A DNA stretch of 64,000 bases from Alphaproteobacteria bacterium (GTDB lineage Bacteria > Pseudomonadota > Alphaproteobacteria > Kiloniellales > DSM-21159): positions 124,001-188,000 of the forward strand of contig JAUILQ010000001.1 of NCBI GenBank assembly GCA_030433005.1. The letters are read 5' to 3'. Position 1 is the first letter of the stretch. Each line of letters begins with the position of its first letter. Below the pieces are notes generated by a model, which was not told the origin of the DNA, ran no database searches, and saw only the letters and a list, made by a program, of their open reading frames with translations. Of the stretch, positions 24,332 to 36,319 are shown one piece after another. The position numbers and the translations under genes were made by a program.

Positions 24332-26551
24332 CTAGCGCGGCGCGCCGGGCGGGATCAGCCGCCAGACGGCGTAGGGGCGCTGGTGCGGGTCGAGCCAGAG
24401 GTGCTGGACCTTGCCGTGCCAAGTGAAGTGGCTGCCGGTCACCAGGTCCTCGACCTCGATCGCCGCCTCGTCGGGCAGGCCGAACTCCCAGAGCGGCACC
24501 TCGAAGTGGGCGCCCTGGGCGTTGTGCGGGTCGAGGTTGACGGCGAACAGCAGGAAGCTCGAGAGGTCCGGCGTGCGCTTGCCGTAGTAGAGGATGTTGT
24601 CGTTCCAGGCGTTGTAGAAGGCGACGTTGGTGAACGTCTGCAGCGCCGGGTGGCGGCGGCGCAGGTCGTTGACCAGCCGGATGTCGTCCTTGACGTTGCC
24701 GGGGCGGTCCCAGTCCCAGGCCCGGATCTCGTACTTCTCGGAGTTGAGGTACTCCTCCTTGCCCGGCACGGCGGCGGCCTCGCAGAGCTCGAAGCCGCTG
24801 TAGACGCCGTAGTTGCCGGCCAGGGTGGCGGCCAGCATCAGGCGTACCTGGAAGCCCGGCCGGCCGCTGTGCTGCAGGTAGGTCGGATTGATGTCCGGCG
24901 TGTTCACGAAGAAGTTCGGCCGCATGTAGTGCCGGCACTCCTCCCGGGTCAGCTCGGCCAGGTAGTCGACCAGCTCCTGCTTGTGGTTGCGCCAGGTGAA
25001 GTAGGAGTAGGACTGCGTGAAGCCGAGCTTGGCCAGGCGCTTCATCACCTTCGGGCGGGTGAAGGCCTCGGCCAGGAAGATCGCGTCGGGATGGCGCGCC
25101 TGCACCTCGCCGATCATCCACTCCCAGAAGGGGTAGGGCTTGGTGTGCGGGTTGTCGACGCGGAAGATCTTCACGCCCTGCTCGATCCAGAACAGCACGA
25201 CGTCGCGCAGGGCGTGCCAGAGGCCGGGAATGGCGTCGCGGTAGAAGTGAACGTTGACGATGTCCTCGTACTTCTTCGGTGGGTTCTCGGCGAACTTGAT
25301 GCTGCCGTCCGGCCGCCAGTCGAACCACTCCGGATGCTCCTTGATCCAGGGATGGTCGGGCGAGCACTGGACGGCGAAGTCGAGCGCGATCTCCAGGCCG
25401 TGCTCTTCCGCGGCCGCGACCAGCCGGCGGAAGTCGGCGAAGCTGCCGAGCTCGGGATGGATGGCGTCGTGGCCGCCCTCGGCCGAGCCGATCGCGTAGG
25501 GGCTGCCGGGATCGCCCGGCTCGTGCACCAGGCTGTTGTTGCGGCCCTTGCGGTTGGTCGTGCCGATCGGGTGAATCGGCGGGAAGTAGAGCACGTCGAA
25601 GCCGAGCTCGCGGACGTAGGGCAGGCGGGCGATGACGTCGTCGAAAGTGCCGTGGCGCTCGGGGTCGCCGGACTGCGAGCGCGGCATCAGCTCGTACCAG
25701 GCGCTGAAGGCGGCGGCCTGCCGGTCGGCGAAGACCTGCAGGGTCTTGTAGTGCGAGAGATTGGTGCGCGGCCCGGCCTGCGCCATCAGGGCCGCGGTGT
25801 CGTCGCTCATCAGCAGCGCGAAGCGCTCGCCTTCCGCCCGATGCTCGCGCAGCGTCTTGTCGAGCGCCTTCAGCGCCTTGCGCTGGGCGGGGGTGCCGCG
25901 TTCGCCGGCCTCCGCGGCCTTGGCGACGAGCCGGCAGCCCTCCTCGATCTCCAGGCTGATCGGCACGCCGGCGCCGTGCTTCTTCGAGACCTCGCTGCGC
26001 CAGCTCGCGAAGAGGTCGCGCCAGGCGATCAGTGTATAGTCGTAGAGCCGGTTCTCCGGCAGCACGACGTGGCCGCGCCAGCGGTCGTTGTCGAACAGGA
26101 CCATCGGCGTCTCGGTCCAGTCCGCCTCGCCGGCGCCGGCCGGGCGCAGCCTGAGGGCCGCGCCGAGCACCTCGTGACCGTCGCCGAAGATGTCCGCCTC
26201 GACGTGGAACAGCGCGCCGGCGACGCTCTTGGCGGGAAAGCGCCCGCCGTCGATCTCGGGGCTCACGCCTTCGATGGCGATGCGGTCGGCCGCCAGGGCC
26301 TGCAGGCGCGCCTCGCTGCGCCCGCTTTCGGCCGGGCGTCGGCGCGCCTTCGCGGCGCCCGTTCCGGACGCCTTGCGGGAGGTGCTCGCCTTGGCCGGCT
26401 GGCTCGCCTTGCTGGGGGCCGGCGCCTTGCCGGTGCCCTGCCCCTTGCCGGTGCCCTGCCCCTTGCTGGTGCCCTGTCCCTTGCTGGTGCCTGGCGCCTT
26501 GCGGCCGGGCGTGGCTGCGGACTTGGTTTCCGTCTTTGTCTTGGACGTCAC
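24332..26551 (-). CDS. glgE: alpha-1,4-glucan:maltose-1-phosphate maltosyltransferase GlgE
   Basis: A GH13 maltosyltransferase of about 739 residues that transfers maltose from maltose-1-phosphate to a growing alpha-1,4-glucan. Key residues are the nucleophile Asp in KIFRVDNPHTKP (about 466) and the acid Glu in IFLAEAFTRP (about 495). FPPIHPIGTTNRKGRNN is also characteristic. An unusual Lys/Gly/Thr/Gln-rich repeat and a basic Ala/Lys linker occupy roughly the first 80 residues. GTG at 26551 is chosen because AAGGGG lies just upstream; a TTG at 26605 is the alternative. It is the first gene of the six-gene alpha-glucan operon, so its upstream region should hold the operon promoter. Confidence 0.94.
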   Translation of the reverse strand: MTSKTKTETKSAATPGRKAPGTSKGQGTSKGQGTGKGQGTGKAPAPSKASQPAKASTSRKASGTGAAKARRRPAESGRSEARLQALAADRIAIEGVSPEIDGGRFPAKSVAGALFHVEADIFGDGHEVLGAALRLRPAGAGEADWTETPMVLFDNDRWRGHVVLPENRLYDYTLIAWRDLFASWRSEVSKKHGAGVPISLEIEEGCRLVAKAAEAGERGTPAQRKALKALDKTLREHRAEGERFALLMSDDTAALMAQAGPRTNLSHYKTLQVFADRQAAAFSAWYELMPRSQSGDPERHGTFDDVIARLPYVRELGFDVLYFPPIHPIGTTNRKGRNNSLVHEPGDPGSPYAIGSAEGGHDAIHPELGSFADFRRLVAAAEEHGLEIALDFAVQCSPDHPWIKEHPEWFDWRPDGSIKFAENPPKKYEDIVNVHFYRDAIPGLWHALRDVVLFWIEQGVKIFRVDNPHTKPYPFWEWMIGEVQARHPDAIFLAEAFTRPKVMKRLAKLGFTQSYSYFTWRNHKQELVDYLAELTREECRHYMRPNFFVNTPDINPTYLQHSGRPGFQVRLMLAATLAGNYGVYSGFELCEAAAVPGKEEYLNSEKYEIRAWDWDRPGNVKDDIRLVNDLRRRHPALQTFTNVAFYNAWNDNILYYGKRTPDLSSFLLFAVNLDPHNAQGAHFEVPLWEFGLPDEAAIEVEDLVTGSHFTWHGKVQHLWLDPHQRPYAVWRLIPPGAPR
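26425..26495 (-). repeat. 18-bp tandem repeat within the 5' end of glgE
   Basis: Four head-to-tail copies of an 18-base unit (26425, 26443, 26461, 26479, the last one base short) encode a Gly-Thr-(Gly/Ser)-Lys-Gly-Gln hexapeptide repeat. The first two copies are identical, suggesting recent expansion by slippage. Confidence 0.85.
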
Positions 26552-26870
26552 GATACCCCTTCGCCTCCCAGCAGCTGCCGGTGGTCGTTTTCGATCGTCC
26601 GCCAATGGTCGGCCTCTGCCGCGTCCGGCGCGGCGTGGCTCTCGTTCGGCCGGCGGCGTCCCGCCGGTGCGGGCCAGGAGGCCGCGTCCGCGGGCGCCGA
26701 CGGGCCGTTGCCGCCTGTTTTCGAGATTTTAGCCATTCCAGCCGGTCAACGCAAAAGCCGGGCCGCCGTTCCGAGCCGAGAGGCCCGCGGCGGACGGGGC
26801 GGTTGAACGAGTGTCCCCTGAATTGACGGTAAATGAATTATGTCGATAACTAATCAGTTCTCCATATTCG

Positions 26871-26884
26871 TCAATTCGAATTGA
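26871..26884. repeat. perfect 14-bp palindrome in the glgE upstream region
   Basis: TCAATTCGAATTGA is a perfect palindrome in the A/T-rich spacer and overlaps a minus-strand TTGACG hexamer. Its position suits an operator for the glgE operon or the divergent kinase gene. The regulator is unknown. Confidence 0.5.
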
Positions 26885-26888
26885 TTCC

Positions 26889-26904
26889 GTTAATAAATAT
26901 TAAC
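26889..26904. repeat. inverted repeat GTTAAT-AAAT-ATTAAC
   Basis: Two 6-base arms separated by four bases lie five bases after the 14-bp palindrome. The A/T composition may simply help DNA opening, but the symmetry makes a protein-binding site plausible. Confidence 0.4.
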
Positions 26905-27054
26905 ATCTGGCATGCGCTATTCAGAACAACGAAATTGAACTTTCGTGCATTCGGGAGTAATCAACGAAGCAGAGCGATCCATGCCCGCTTGTTCTTGGGC
27001 GATTGCCGCGATTTCTCCCCATAGGGGCTGTCCGATCGACGACCTCAGGTAGGA

Positions 27055-29870
<2,816 letters not shown>

Positions 29871-29874
<4 letters not shown>

Positions 29875-31367
29875 AGGTCGGAAAAGGACGTGCCGGCGGT
29901 CTTCAGGGGGAAGCGGACCTGCCAGCGCAGGCCGTCCGGGCGGAAGTCGATCTCCGCCCGGCCGGCAATGGCGTCGGGCACCAGCTTCTCCAGCATCAGG
30001 CGCCCGAAGCCGCTGGCGAGCGGCTCGGCGACCTCGGGTCCGCCGCTCTCGTGCCAGGAGAGCTGGACGACCGGCCCGTCGCTCTCGGTCTCGACCGACC
30101 AGCGCACCTCCACGGCGCCGCCCTCGCCCGACCCGCGGTCGCTCGACAGGGCGCCGAACTTCGTCGCGTTGGTCGACAGCTCGTGGATCGCCAGGGCCAG
30201 ATTCTGGGCCTGGTTGGCGTCGATCTCGACCGGCGGCCCCTCGATCGAAACGGCCTCGCGGGGACCCTCCGGCAGGTAGGCGAGCTGGTCGTCGACGAGC
30301 TCCTCCAGCGAGGCAGCCGACCAGCCGCGATTGACCAGGATGTCGTGAGCGCCGGCCAGGGCGCTGAGGCGTGCCGAGAAGCGCTTGATGAAGTCGCTCG
30401 GGCTCTCGACGTTGCGCGCCGTCTGCCGGGCGATCGCCTGCACGATCATCAGGATGTTCTTGGTGCGATGGGTCAGCTCGCGCAGCACGACGCGCAGCTG
30501 GTTCTCGACCCGCTTCTCGTCGGAGATGTCGATCGAGACGCAGGACAGGCCGACGATCTCGCCGTCCGCGCGGAGCGGCTCGACGAACAGCTTGAACCAG
30601 TGATCGCGACCCTCGAGCGGCAGCGGCACTTCCACGACCGTGGTCGTCCCGTTGTCCAGGACCTGCCGCTTGGCGGCCTGGAGCGCCTCCAGTGTGGCCG
30701 GCGGCCAGCCCAGGTCGCGGTCGCTGTGCCCGAGGAAGTCCTCGGCCCGCAGCGGGGCCGGCGGGTTGTGCATCCAGGTATAGGTGAGCCCCCGGTCCTG
30801 CTGGAACACCGAGACGCCGGAGCCGCGCAGCGTCAGCTCGAAGCGCTGGCTGGTCTGCTGCAGCTCGCGCGTCCGTGCGTCCAGGGTGCGGTTCAGCTCG
30901 GTCTCGGCGGCCCGCAGCTTGGCCGTCGTCTGGCGGTGCGCCTCGACCTCGCGCTGCAATTCCTCGTTGATCTGCTGCAGCTCGACCGGCGACAGCAGGG
31001 CGAGCACGCGCGGCACCTGCGACCAGATCGTCATCGCGGTGAACAGGGACACCGCCGCGGTCGCCGCCTTGACCAGCCCCTCGGCGCCGTAGGCCGGGAC
31101 CCACAGGGTGGCGAGCCCGGCCAGATGGGTCAGGGCGCACATGAAGATGAACAGGACGAAGAGCAGGGCGATGCGCCGCTCTACCGGCCGCAGGCCCTCG
31201 CGTCGACGCAGGAAGGAGAGGATCGCCAGCGGAATGGCGAGGTAGGCGATCGCGATCAGTCCGTCCGAAACGGCGTGCAGCGCCACCAGGTCGGGGCGCC
31301 AGAGCAGGCAGTATCCGTGAGGCATGAAGGAAGCCGCACCGAATAGATATTGCAGCAAGCTGTCCAT
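29871..31367 (-). CDS. HWE-family histidine kinase with ethylene-receptor-like membrane domain
   Basis: A 498-residue kinase. Three hydrophobic segments (about 31-54, 66-90 and 97-125) match the ethylene-binding domain of plant ETR1 residue by residue at the sites that matter: D35, Y42, I45 and P46 in SDGLIAIAYLAIP, then I74, C77 and H81 in FIFMCALTHLAGL (ETR1 D25, Y32, I35, P36, I62, C65, H69, where Cys and His bind Cu(I)). The third segment, LVKAATAAVSLFTAMTIW, also fits. A coiled coil, a PAS domain (about 175-285) and an HWE kinase core follow (H300 in RELTHRTKN; LSWHESGGP near the end). HWE kinases often phosphorylate PhyR, encoded 1.3 kb away. Ligand identity is inference. Confidence 0.88.
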
Positions 31368-31541
31368 TGTCGGGTCCAGACGTCAGGGGCGCCGGGGTCT
31401 CCCTACCACCGGCGGAGCAGCGACGGCAATCTGCGGTCGTGCCGGGTCACGGGCTGCGATCGAAGCGGGCGGCTCCCGCGAAAGCGCCGGGTCTTCAGGC
31501 TCTTAAGCCGGGACCCCGGGCATTGGTTCCAGACGCGGGAA

Positions 31542-31569
31542 GGCCCGCCCCTCGCACAAGGGGCGGGCC
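31542..31569 (-). terminator. hairpin after the peptidoglycan-binding gene
   Basis: A perfect 10-bp GC stem (31542-31551 with 31560-31569) with an eight-base loop lies about 57 bases after the stop at 31627. The T-run after it is poor, so termination efficiency is uncertain. Confidence 0.5.
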
Positions 31570-31626
31570 CGATCGCGCGTCCGCTTGGCCCGACGGCGTG
31601 CGCCGAGGGGGCAGGCCGTGCGGAGG

Positions 31627-32460
31627 TCAGTCGAGCGCCGCGGCGATGCGCGTCTCGACCTCCTCGTAGAGGGCGATCGAGAGTTCGCTGGCGATGATCC
31701 AGGATTCGGCGACCGCGTCGTCCAGCCCGTAGCCGCCGTCGGCGCGCTGCGCCGAGACCGCCATGCGCTCCTGCTGGTCGAGCGCCCCCTCCTCGGGGGT
31801 CGCCGCCTGCGCCGAGCCGATCAGACCGCCGCCCGCCGGCGCCGCCTGGCGCTTGGCGCGCTCCACCGTGTTGCGCTCGGAGCGCTGCTCCGGCTCGGCC
31901 GCGCCGCGCGGCGTCCCGGCCGATGCATCGGCCGCTCGAGCCGAAGCCGGTCGGTCCTGCTGCGCGGCCTCGCTCTCGCCCGCTTCGGACGGTGCCGCCG
32001 CGCTGGCCGTCCGGCTGCGCGCGTCGGCCAGCGCGGCGGAGATCGCCCGCATCAGCCCGTGGGTCACCTCGCCGTCGGCCCGCTGCCGGCGCTCCTCCTG
32101 GAAGTCACGGATCGCGCTGCGCGTCTGCGGGCCCATCTTGCCGTCGAGCGGACCGGCATCGTAGCCGAGCTCGGTCAGGGACGACTGGACCCGCCGGACC
32201 ACGGCCGACTGCTTGTAGAGCGGCTTGCCGGCGTTGCCGGCCCCGGTGCGCGGCTCGGACCTGCCGTCACGGTCCGGGCGGGCGGCGCGCTCGGCGTCGT
32301 GGCGCGATGGCGCGGCATAGGCCTGCTGCTGGATTTTCTGGGGTTGGAACAGGCTGACGGGGCCCTTCGAATCGTCGGCGACGGCCACGCTCGAGCAGGC
32401 CACGGCGAGCAGGAGCGCGCCGGCGGGGGCGAAGGTCAGAGGGCCATGGGGGCGGTTCAT
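31627..32460 (-). CDS. exported peptidoglycan-binding domain protein
   Basis: A 277-residue protein with an N-terminal export signal (APAGALLLAVACSSVAVADD; the Cys resembles a lipoprotein site only loosely). A peptidoglycan-binding domain 1 lies at about 85-145 (VVRRVQSSLTELGYDAGPLDGKMGPQTRSAIRDFQ). Most of the rest is Ala/Arg/Glu-rich and probably disordered, ending in a helix-prone tail (AVAESWIIASELSIALYEEVETR). It likely sits in the periplasm on the cell wall; no enzymatic domain is visible. It lies between phyR and the ethylene-receptor-like kinase on the same strand, without obvious functional connection. Confidence 0.82.
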   Translation of the reverse strand: MNRPHGPLTFAPAGALLLAVACSSVAVADDSKGPVSLFQPQKIQQQAYAAPSRHDAERAARPDRDGRSEPRTGAGNAGKPLYKQSAVVRRVQSSLTELGYDAGPLDGKMGPQTRSAIRDFQEERRQRADGEVTHGLMRAISAALADARSRTASAAAPSEAGESEAAQQDRPASARAADASAGTPRGAAEPEQRSERNTVERAKRQAAPAGGGLIGSAQAATPEEGALDQQERMAVSAQRADGGYGLDDAVAESWIIASELSIALYEEVETRIAAALD

Positions 32461-32610
32461 GTCGGGCTCCGAGCTTTGGTTTCAGGCGCAGCTTCCCCGT
32501 CGCCGCCATCGTCGCCGACAGCGGCCCCGTCAGGTCCCGTCTCTGCTGCTTTGCTGTCCAAACGCCGTTGGAGCCGCCGAGTTCCGGCCGGCGAGTTCTC
32601 GCAGACGCAG

Positions 32611-32640
32611 AACCGGCCGGAGCGCGGGCTCCGGCCGGTT
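32611..32640 (-). terminator. hairpin terminator after phyR
   Basis: A perfect 13-bp stem with a four-base loop (32611-32623 with 32628-32640), 65 bases after the phyR stop codon. On the minus strand it runs into TTCTGCGTCT, a weak T tract. Confidence 0.6.
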
Positions 32641-32704
32641 CCAAGGTCTCCGGTGCGGCGGTGCCGGCGCGCGTCCGGCGCCGGCGCGCTGGCGGGTGCG
32701 GGCG

Positions 32705-33490
32705 CTAGCCGGCGACGCTCTCGCGGAAGAACAGCGCCTGGCCGATCGCGGCGCGCACCGTATCGTCCTGGTAGGGCTTGGTGATCAGGAACGAGGGCTC
32801 GGGACGCTCGCCGGTCAGCAGGCGCTCCGGGAAAGCGGTGATGAAGATCACCGGCACGTCGAAGCTCGACAGGATGTCCGTCACGGCGTCGATGCCCGAG
32901 GAGCCGTCGGCCAGCTGGATGTCGGCCAGGACGAGGCCCGGCCGCTGCTTCTGCGCGGCCTCGACGGCCTCGCTGCGGGTCCGCGCGACGGCGATGACGT
33001 CGTGCTGCAGGCCCTTCACGATCATCTCCAGATCGGCGGAGATGATCGGTTCGTCCTCGATGATCAGCACACGCGTGCGCGCCTGCTTCTCGATCTCGAC
33101 CATGGCCTCGGAGATCAGCGCGTGGACCTCCTCCGGCGAGCTGTCGAGGATCACCGAGGCCTCTTCCACCGTGAAGCCCTCCAGCGCCGTCAGCAGCAGG
33201 GCCTGGCGGCTGCGCGGGGTCAGCCGCTCCAGCTGCTGGCGCGGCGCCGCGTCGTCGGTCGGCTCGTCGGCGTCGAAGGCGTCGGCGTGGGTGCTCGTCC
33301 AGATCCGGTGGAACACCGAGTAGAGGCCGACGCGCGGCCCCAGCTGGTGCGGAAAGCTCTCGGGCTCGGCCAGCAGGGCCTCGAGGGTCGCCACGACAAA
33401 GGCGTCGCCGGCCTCCTGCTGTCCCCGGAGCGCACGCGCATAGCGCCTGAGGAAGGGAATCTGCGGGGCAATCAGGGTTGAGAGGGACAC
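32705..33490 (-). CDS. phyR: PhyR, general stress response anti-anti-sigma regulator
   Basis: A 261-residue protein with the two-part PhyR build. An N-terminal EcfG-like sigma domain (about 1-135) has region-2-like and region-4-like helices (LTPRSRQALLLTALEGFTVEEASVILDSSPEEVHALISEA). A C-terminal receiver domain (about 138-255) has the acidic pocket IIEDEP, phospho-acceptor D190 in LVLADIQLADGSSG, and FITKPY-like Lys (LITKPYQDD). When phosphorylated, PhyR sequesters the anti-sigma factor NepR and frees EcfG. The start is GTG with AAGGAG seven bases upstream. nepR and ecfG, usually next door, are not in this window. It follows the bacteriophytochrome gene after 141 bases on the same strand. 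Confidence 0.95.
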   Translation of the reverse strand: MSLSTLIAPQIPFLRRYARALRGQQEAGDAFVVATLEALLAEPESFPHQLGPRVGLYSVFHRIWTSTHADAFDADEPTDDAAPRQQLERLTPRSRQALLLTALEGFTVEEASVILDSSPEEVHALISEAMVEIEKQARTRVLIIEDEPIISADLEMIVKGLQHDVIAVARTRSEAVEAAQKQRPGLVLADIQLADGSSGIDAVTDILSSFDVPVIFITAFPERLLTGERPEPSFLITKPYQDDTVRAAIGQALFFRESVAG

Positions 33491-33514
33491 GGAACAACTC
33501 CTTCTGCGGAAGGC

Positions 33515-33532
33515 GCACCGGACCGCCGGTGC
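33515..33532 (-). other. small hairpin between bphP-type gene and phyR
   Basis: A 7-bp stem (33515-33521 with 33526-33532) with an ACCG loop lies in the 141-base spacer just upstream of the phyR Shine-Dalgarno. It could attenuate read-through from the phytochrome gene. No T tract follows. Confidence 0.3.
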
Positions 33533-33631
33533 ACCGGATCGGATATCAGATGGCCGCCGGCTTGGCCAGGACGGCCGCCGCGACCGCTGCGCCCAGATGG
33601 TCGCTCGGCGCCGGCACGGGGTGCTTCCTCG

Positions 33632-36310
33632 TCACGGGACCTCGCTTTCGCCGGCGGCTGCCGCGCCGCCCGCGCCCCGGGCCGCCTGCAGGATGCGCGC
33701 GAAGGACTCGCTGTTGAACGGCTTGGACAGCCGCGGGCGCGAGGCATGCTCCGGCGGCATCACCGCATGCTCGCCGTAGCCCGTCGCGAACACGAAGGGG
33801 ACCTCCAGCTCGGCGAGACGGTCGGCGACCTTGAAGCTGGTCTCGCGCCCGAGGTTCACGTCGAGCACGGCGAGGTCCGGCGTGCGCGCGTCGAGCAGCC
33901 GCAGCGCGCTCTCGACCGTGCCGACGCTCTCGCAGCGGCTGAAGCCGAGACCGGTCAGCAGGTCCTCGGCCTCCATCGCGACGATCATGTTGTCCTCGAC
34001 GACCAGGGCCTGGCCGAGGTCGCGGTCGGCGCGCCTCGGCGTGGCGGCGTCGGCCGCGGGTGCGCTCGGCGCGGCTGCGCCCGCCGGGCCCGGGGCGAGG
34101 TGGTGCGCGGGCACGAGGAAGCGGGCGCGCAGACCGTCGAGGGCGTAGTCGAGCTCGGCCTCGCCGCCCAGGTCGTAGGGCACCGAGCGCTCGATGATCG
34201 TCGAGCCGAAGCCGCGCCGGCTCGGCGCCTGCACCGGCGGGCCGCCGATCTCGCGCCAGTCGAGGGTCAGGTCGCCGTCGGCGTCGAGCCGCCAGGACAC
34301 GGCGATCTCGCCGGTGCTGTCGCACAGCGCGCCGTGCTTGGCGGCGTTGGTGACCAGCTCGTGGACCACCAGGGCGACGGTCGAGAAGGCCTGCGGATGC
34401 AGCAGCAGTTCGGGCCCGTCGAGCCGCACGCGATCCGCCTTCTGCGCCAGGTAGGCCGAGGTCTCGGCCTCGATCAGGCCGCGCAGCGCGGCCGGGCTCC
34501 AGTTGTCGCGCGTGATCTGGTCGTGGGCGCGCGCCAGCGACTGGATGCGGTCGCCGAGCACCGCGGCGAAGTCCTCGACGCTGTCGACGCCCTCGCGGCT
34601 CTGGCCGACCAGCGCGCGCATCAGCGCCAGGATGTTGCGGACGCGGTGGTTGAGCTCGGCGATCAGCAGCTCCTGCTTCTGCCGCGCCTTTTCGCGGTCG
34701 CGCGAGGCCGCTTCGGTCAGCCTCAGGATGACCTCCAGGATGGTGACCCGCAGCTGCTCGGCGAAGCGGCGCTCGGCAGCGGTCCAGGGCGTCGACTGTC
34801 CGTGCACGACCTGCTGCCAGGCCTCGAAGGACTTGCGCGGTGTCAGCCGCGGCCCGTTCGGCCCGACCGGGCCATAGCCGACGGCCTTGGCCGGGTCGCC
34901 CGCCCAGGTCACGGTGCTCGCGACCTCGCGGCGGAAGAACAGCAGGTAGTCCCGCGGCCGGCGCGAGATCGGCACCGCCAGCAGGCCGGCGACGCGCGGC
35001 AGCAGCGCCGCGCCCTGCTCGCAGTGCGCCGAGAGGTGATGCGTGGCGTAGAGCTCGCCGGCGGCCGCGCGATTGAGGAAGCGGACCAGGGCCCCGACCT
35101 CGTCGGCATTGGGCGTGACGCCGGTCAGCGTCGCCGCGCCGTCCGACCAGATGCCGACGCCGTGGCAGTCGAGCGCCTCGCGCATCTCCTCGACGTAGGC
35201 GGCCAGGTTCTCGGCGGTCGTCGCGTCGGAGGCGAGCGTGCTCATCAGGCGGCGGTGCAGCGACTGCGCGCGCTGGTCGGAGGCGGCTTCCGCCTCGCGC
35301 TCGCGCGCCTCGATCAGCAGGGAGAAGACCTGGGCGAAGAGCTCCGCCGCAGTCCGGCTCTGCAGCGAAACGACGAGGGGTCCCGGGTGGTGGCAGGCGA
35401 TCAGTCCCCAGAGCTGGCCGCGCACGATCACCGAGACCGACAGCGAACCGCGTACCGCCATGTTCTGGAGGTACTCGATGTGGATCGGCGAGACCGAGCG
35501 CAGCACCGACATCGACAGGTCGAGCGGCGCGCCCCCTGGGCTGCGCTGCGGCTCGACCGGCACCGGGGCGCTGTCGGCGTCGGCGATGATGCGGATCCAG
35601 TTGCGCCGGTAGAGCTCGCGCGCCTGCTGCGGGATGTCGGAGGCCGGAAAGCGCTGGCCGAGGAAGGACTCCGCGCCGCCGCGCCGGGCCTCCGAGACGA
35701 CCTCGCCGGAGCCGTTCTCGGCGAAGCGGTAGACCATGACCCGGTCGTAGCCGGTCAGCGCCTGGAGCAGCCGTGCCGCGTCGTCGAGCAGCTGCGGCAG
35801 GCTCGGCGCGGCCTGCAGCCGCGCGATCATCGCGCGCGTCGTGCCGCTGGCCGGCCCGGCCGCTTCGCCGCCCGCTTCGCTCCCGCCGGCGGCGGCCTCG
35901 CCCTCGATCACGATGCTGCGTCCCGAAAGGTGGATCGCGAGGTCGAGCGGGCGCCCGTGCTTGGTCGCCTTGAGGTCGAACAGCCGCTCGACGCTCTCCT
36001 GGCCGCGCAGATACTGCAGGCGGTTGCGGATCGCATGGACCGCGGCGCTGCCGAAGACCTCGGCGAGCGGGCGGCCGAGCAGGTCGTCGGGCGGCAGGCC
36101 CAGCCACTCGGCGCTGTTGGCGGAGACGTGCTGGATCAGCCAGTCGGAGGAGACGGCGACCAGGAAGCCGAAGGACTGGACCGCGCCGAGCAGGTGGATC
36201 GGCTCGCGGTCGCAGTTGCTGAGGTCGACCTCGAAGGAGCCGGTCTCCGTCGCGGGGCCGCTCTGCGACTCGGCGTGCCGGGCCTGATCCTGGTGGTTGT
36301 CGCGGTCCAT
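33632..36310 (-). CDS. bphP: bacteriophytochrome, PAS-GAF-PHY with HWE kinase and receiver
   Basis: An 892-residue red/far-red photoreceptor. C33 (NCDREPIHLLG) matches the bilin-attaching cysteine. The GAF domain has PASDIP (222-227, D225), H277 in SPIHIEYLQNM and H307, matching D207, H260 and H290 of Deinococcus BphP. The PHY tongue motif PRKSF is present. The kinase part is HWE-type (ELNHRVRNILALMRALV; LDWREIGGP), and a receiver domain is fused at the C-terminus (VVEDN, LAVLDVNLG). The usual IQPHG near the cysteine reads VQSFG here, a departure worth noting. The heme oxygenase gene lies nine bases upstream and phyR 141 bases downstream, which suggests light input to the stress response. Confidence 0.95.
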   Translation of the reverse strand: MDRDNHQDQARHAESQSGPATETGSFEVDLSNCDREPIHLLGAVQSFGFLVAVSSDWLIQHVSANSAEWLGLPPDDLLGRPLAEVFGSAAVHAIRNRLQYLRGQESVERLFDLKATKHGRPLDLAIHLSGRSIVIEGEAAAGGSEAGGEAAGPASGTTRAMIARLQAAPSLPQLLDDAARLLQALTGYDRVMVYRFAENGSGEVVSEARRGGAESFLGQRFPASDIPQQARELYRRNWIRIIADADSAPVPVEPQRSPGGAPLDLSMSVLRSVSPIHIEYLQNMAVRGSLSVSVIVRGQLWGLIACHHPGPLVVSLQSRTAAELFAQVFSLLIEAREREAEAASDQRAQSLHRRLMSTLASDATTAENLAAYVEEMREALDCHGVGIWSDGAATLTGVTPNADEVGALVRFLNRAAAGELYATHHLSAHCEQGAALLPRVAGLLAVPISRRPRDYLLFFRREVASTVTWAGDPAKAVGYGPVGPNGPRLTPRKSFEAWQQVVHGQSTPWTAAERRFAEQLRVTILEVILRLTEAASRDREKARQKQELLIAELNHRVRNILALMRALVGQSREGVDSVEDFAAVLGDRIQSLARAHDQITRDNWSPAALRGLIEAETSAYLAQKADRVRLDGPELLLHPQAFSTVALVVHELVTNAAKHGALCDSTGEIAVSWRLDADGDLTLDWREIGGPPVQAPSRRGFGSTIIERSVPYDLGGEAELDYALDGLRARFLVPAHHLAPGPAGAAAPSAPAADAATPRRADRDLGQALVVEDNMIVAMEAEDLLTGLGFSRCESVGTVESALRLLDARTPDLAVLDVNLGRETSFKVADRLAELEVPFVFATGYGEHAVMPPEHASRPRLSKPFNSESFARILQAARGAGGAAAAGESEVP

Positions 36311-36319
36311 GCGCTGCCC

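Larger units (their letters stand above)
26552..27054. promoter_or_regulatory. divergent AT-rich control region between glgE operon and PAS kinase
   Basis: No gene is seen in these 503 bases. About 120 bases (26820-26940) are strikingly A/T-rich against a very GC-rich background. On the plus strand TTGACG (26823-26828), a 16-base spacer and GATAAC (26845-26850) form a reasonable promoter for the kinase gene. On the minus strand TTGACG (26874-26869) could be a -35 box for the glgE operon, but its -10 is weak. The region also holds two inverted repeats listed separately. Confidence 0.55.

Noticed and set aside
33491-33631. A nepR gene next to phyR
   Set aside because: The 141-base spacer is too short and no frame in it resembles NepR. 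The other phyR neighbour spacer (32461-32704) also shows none.
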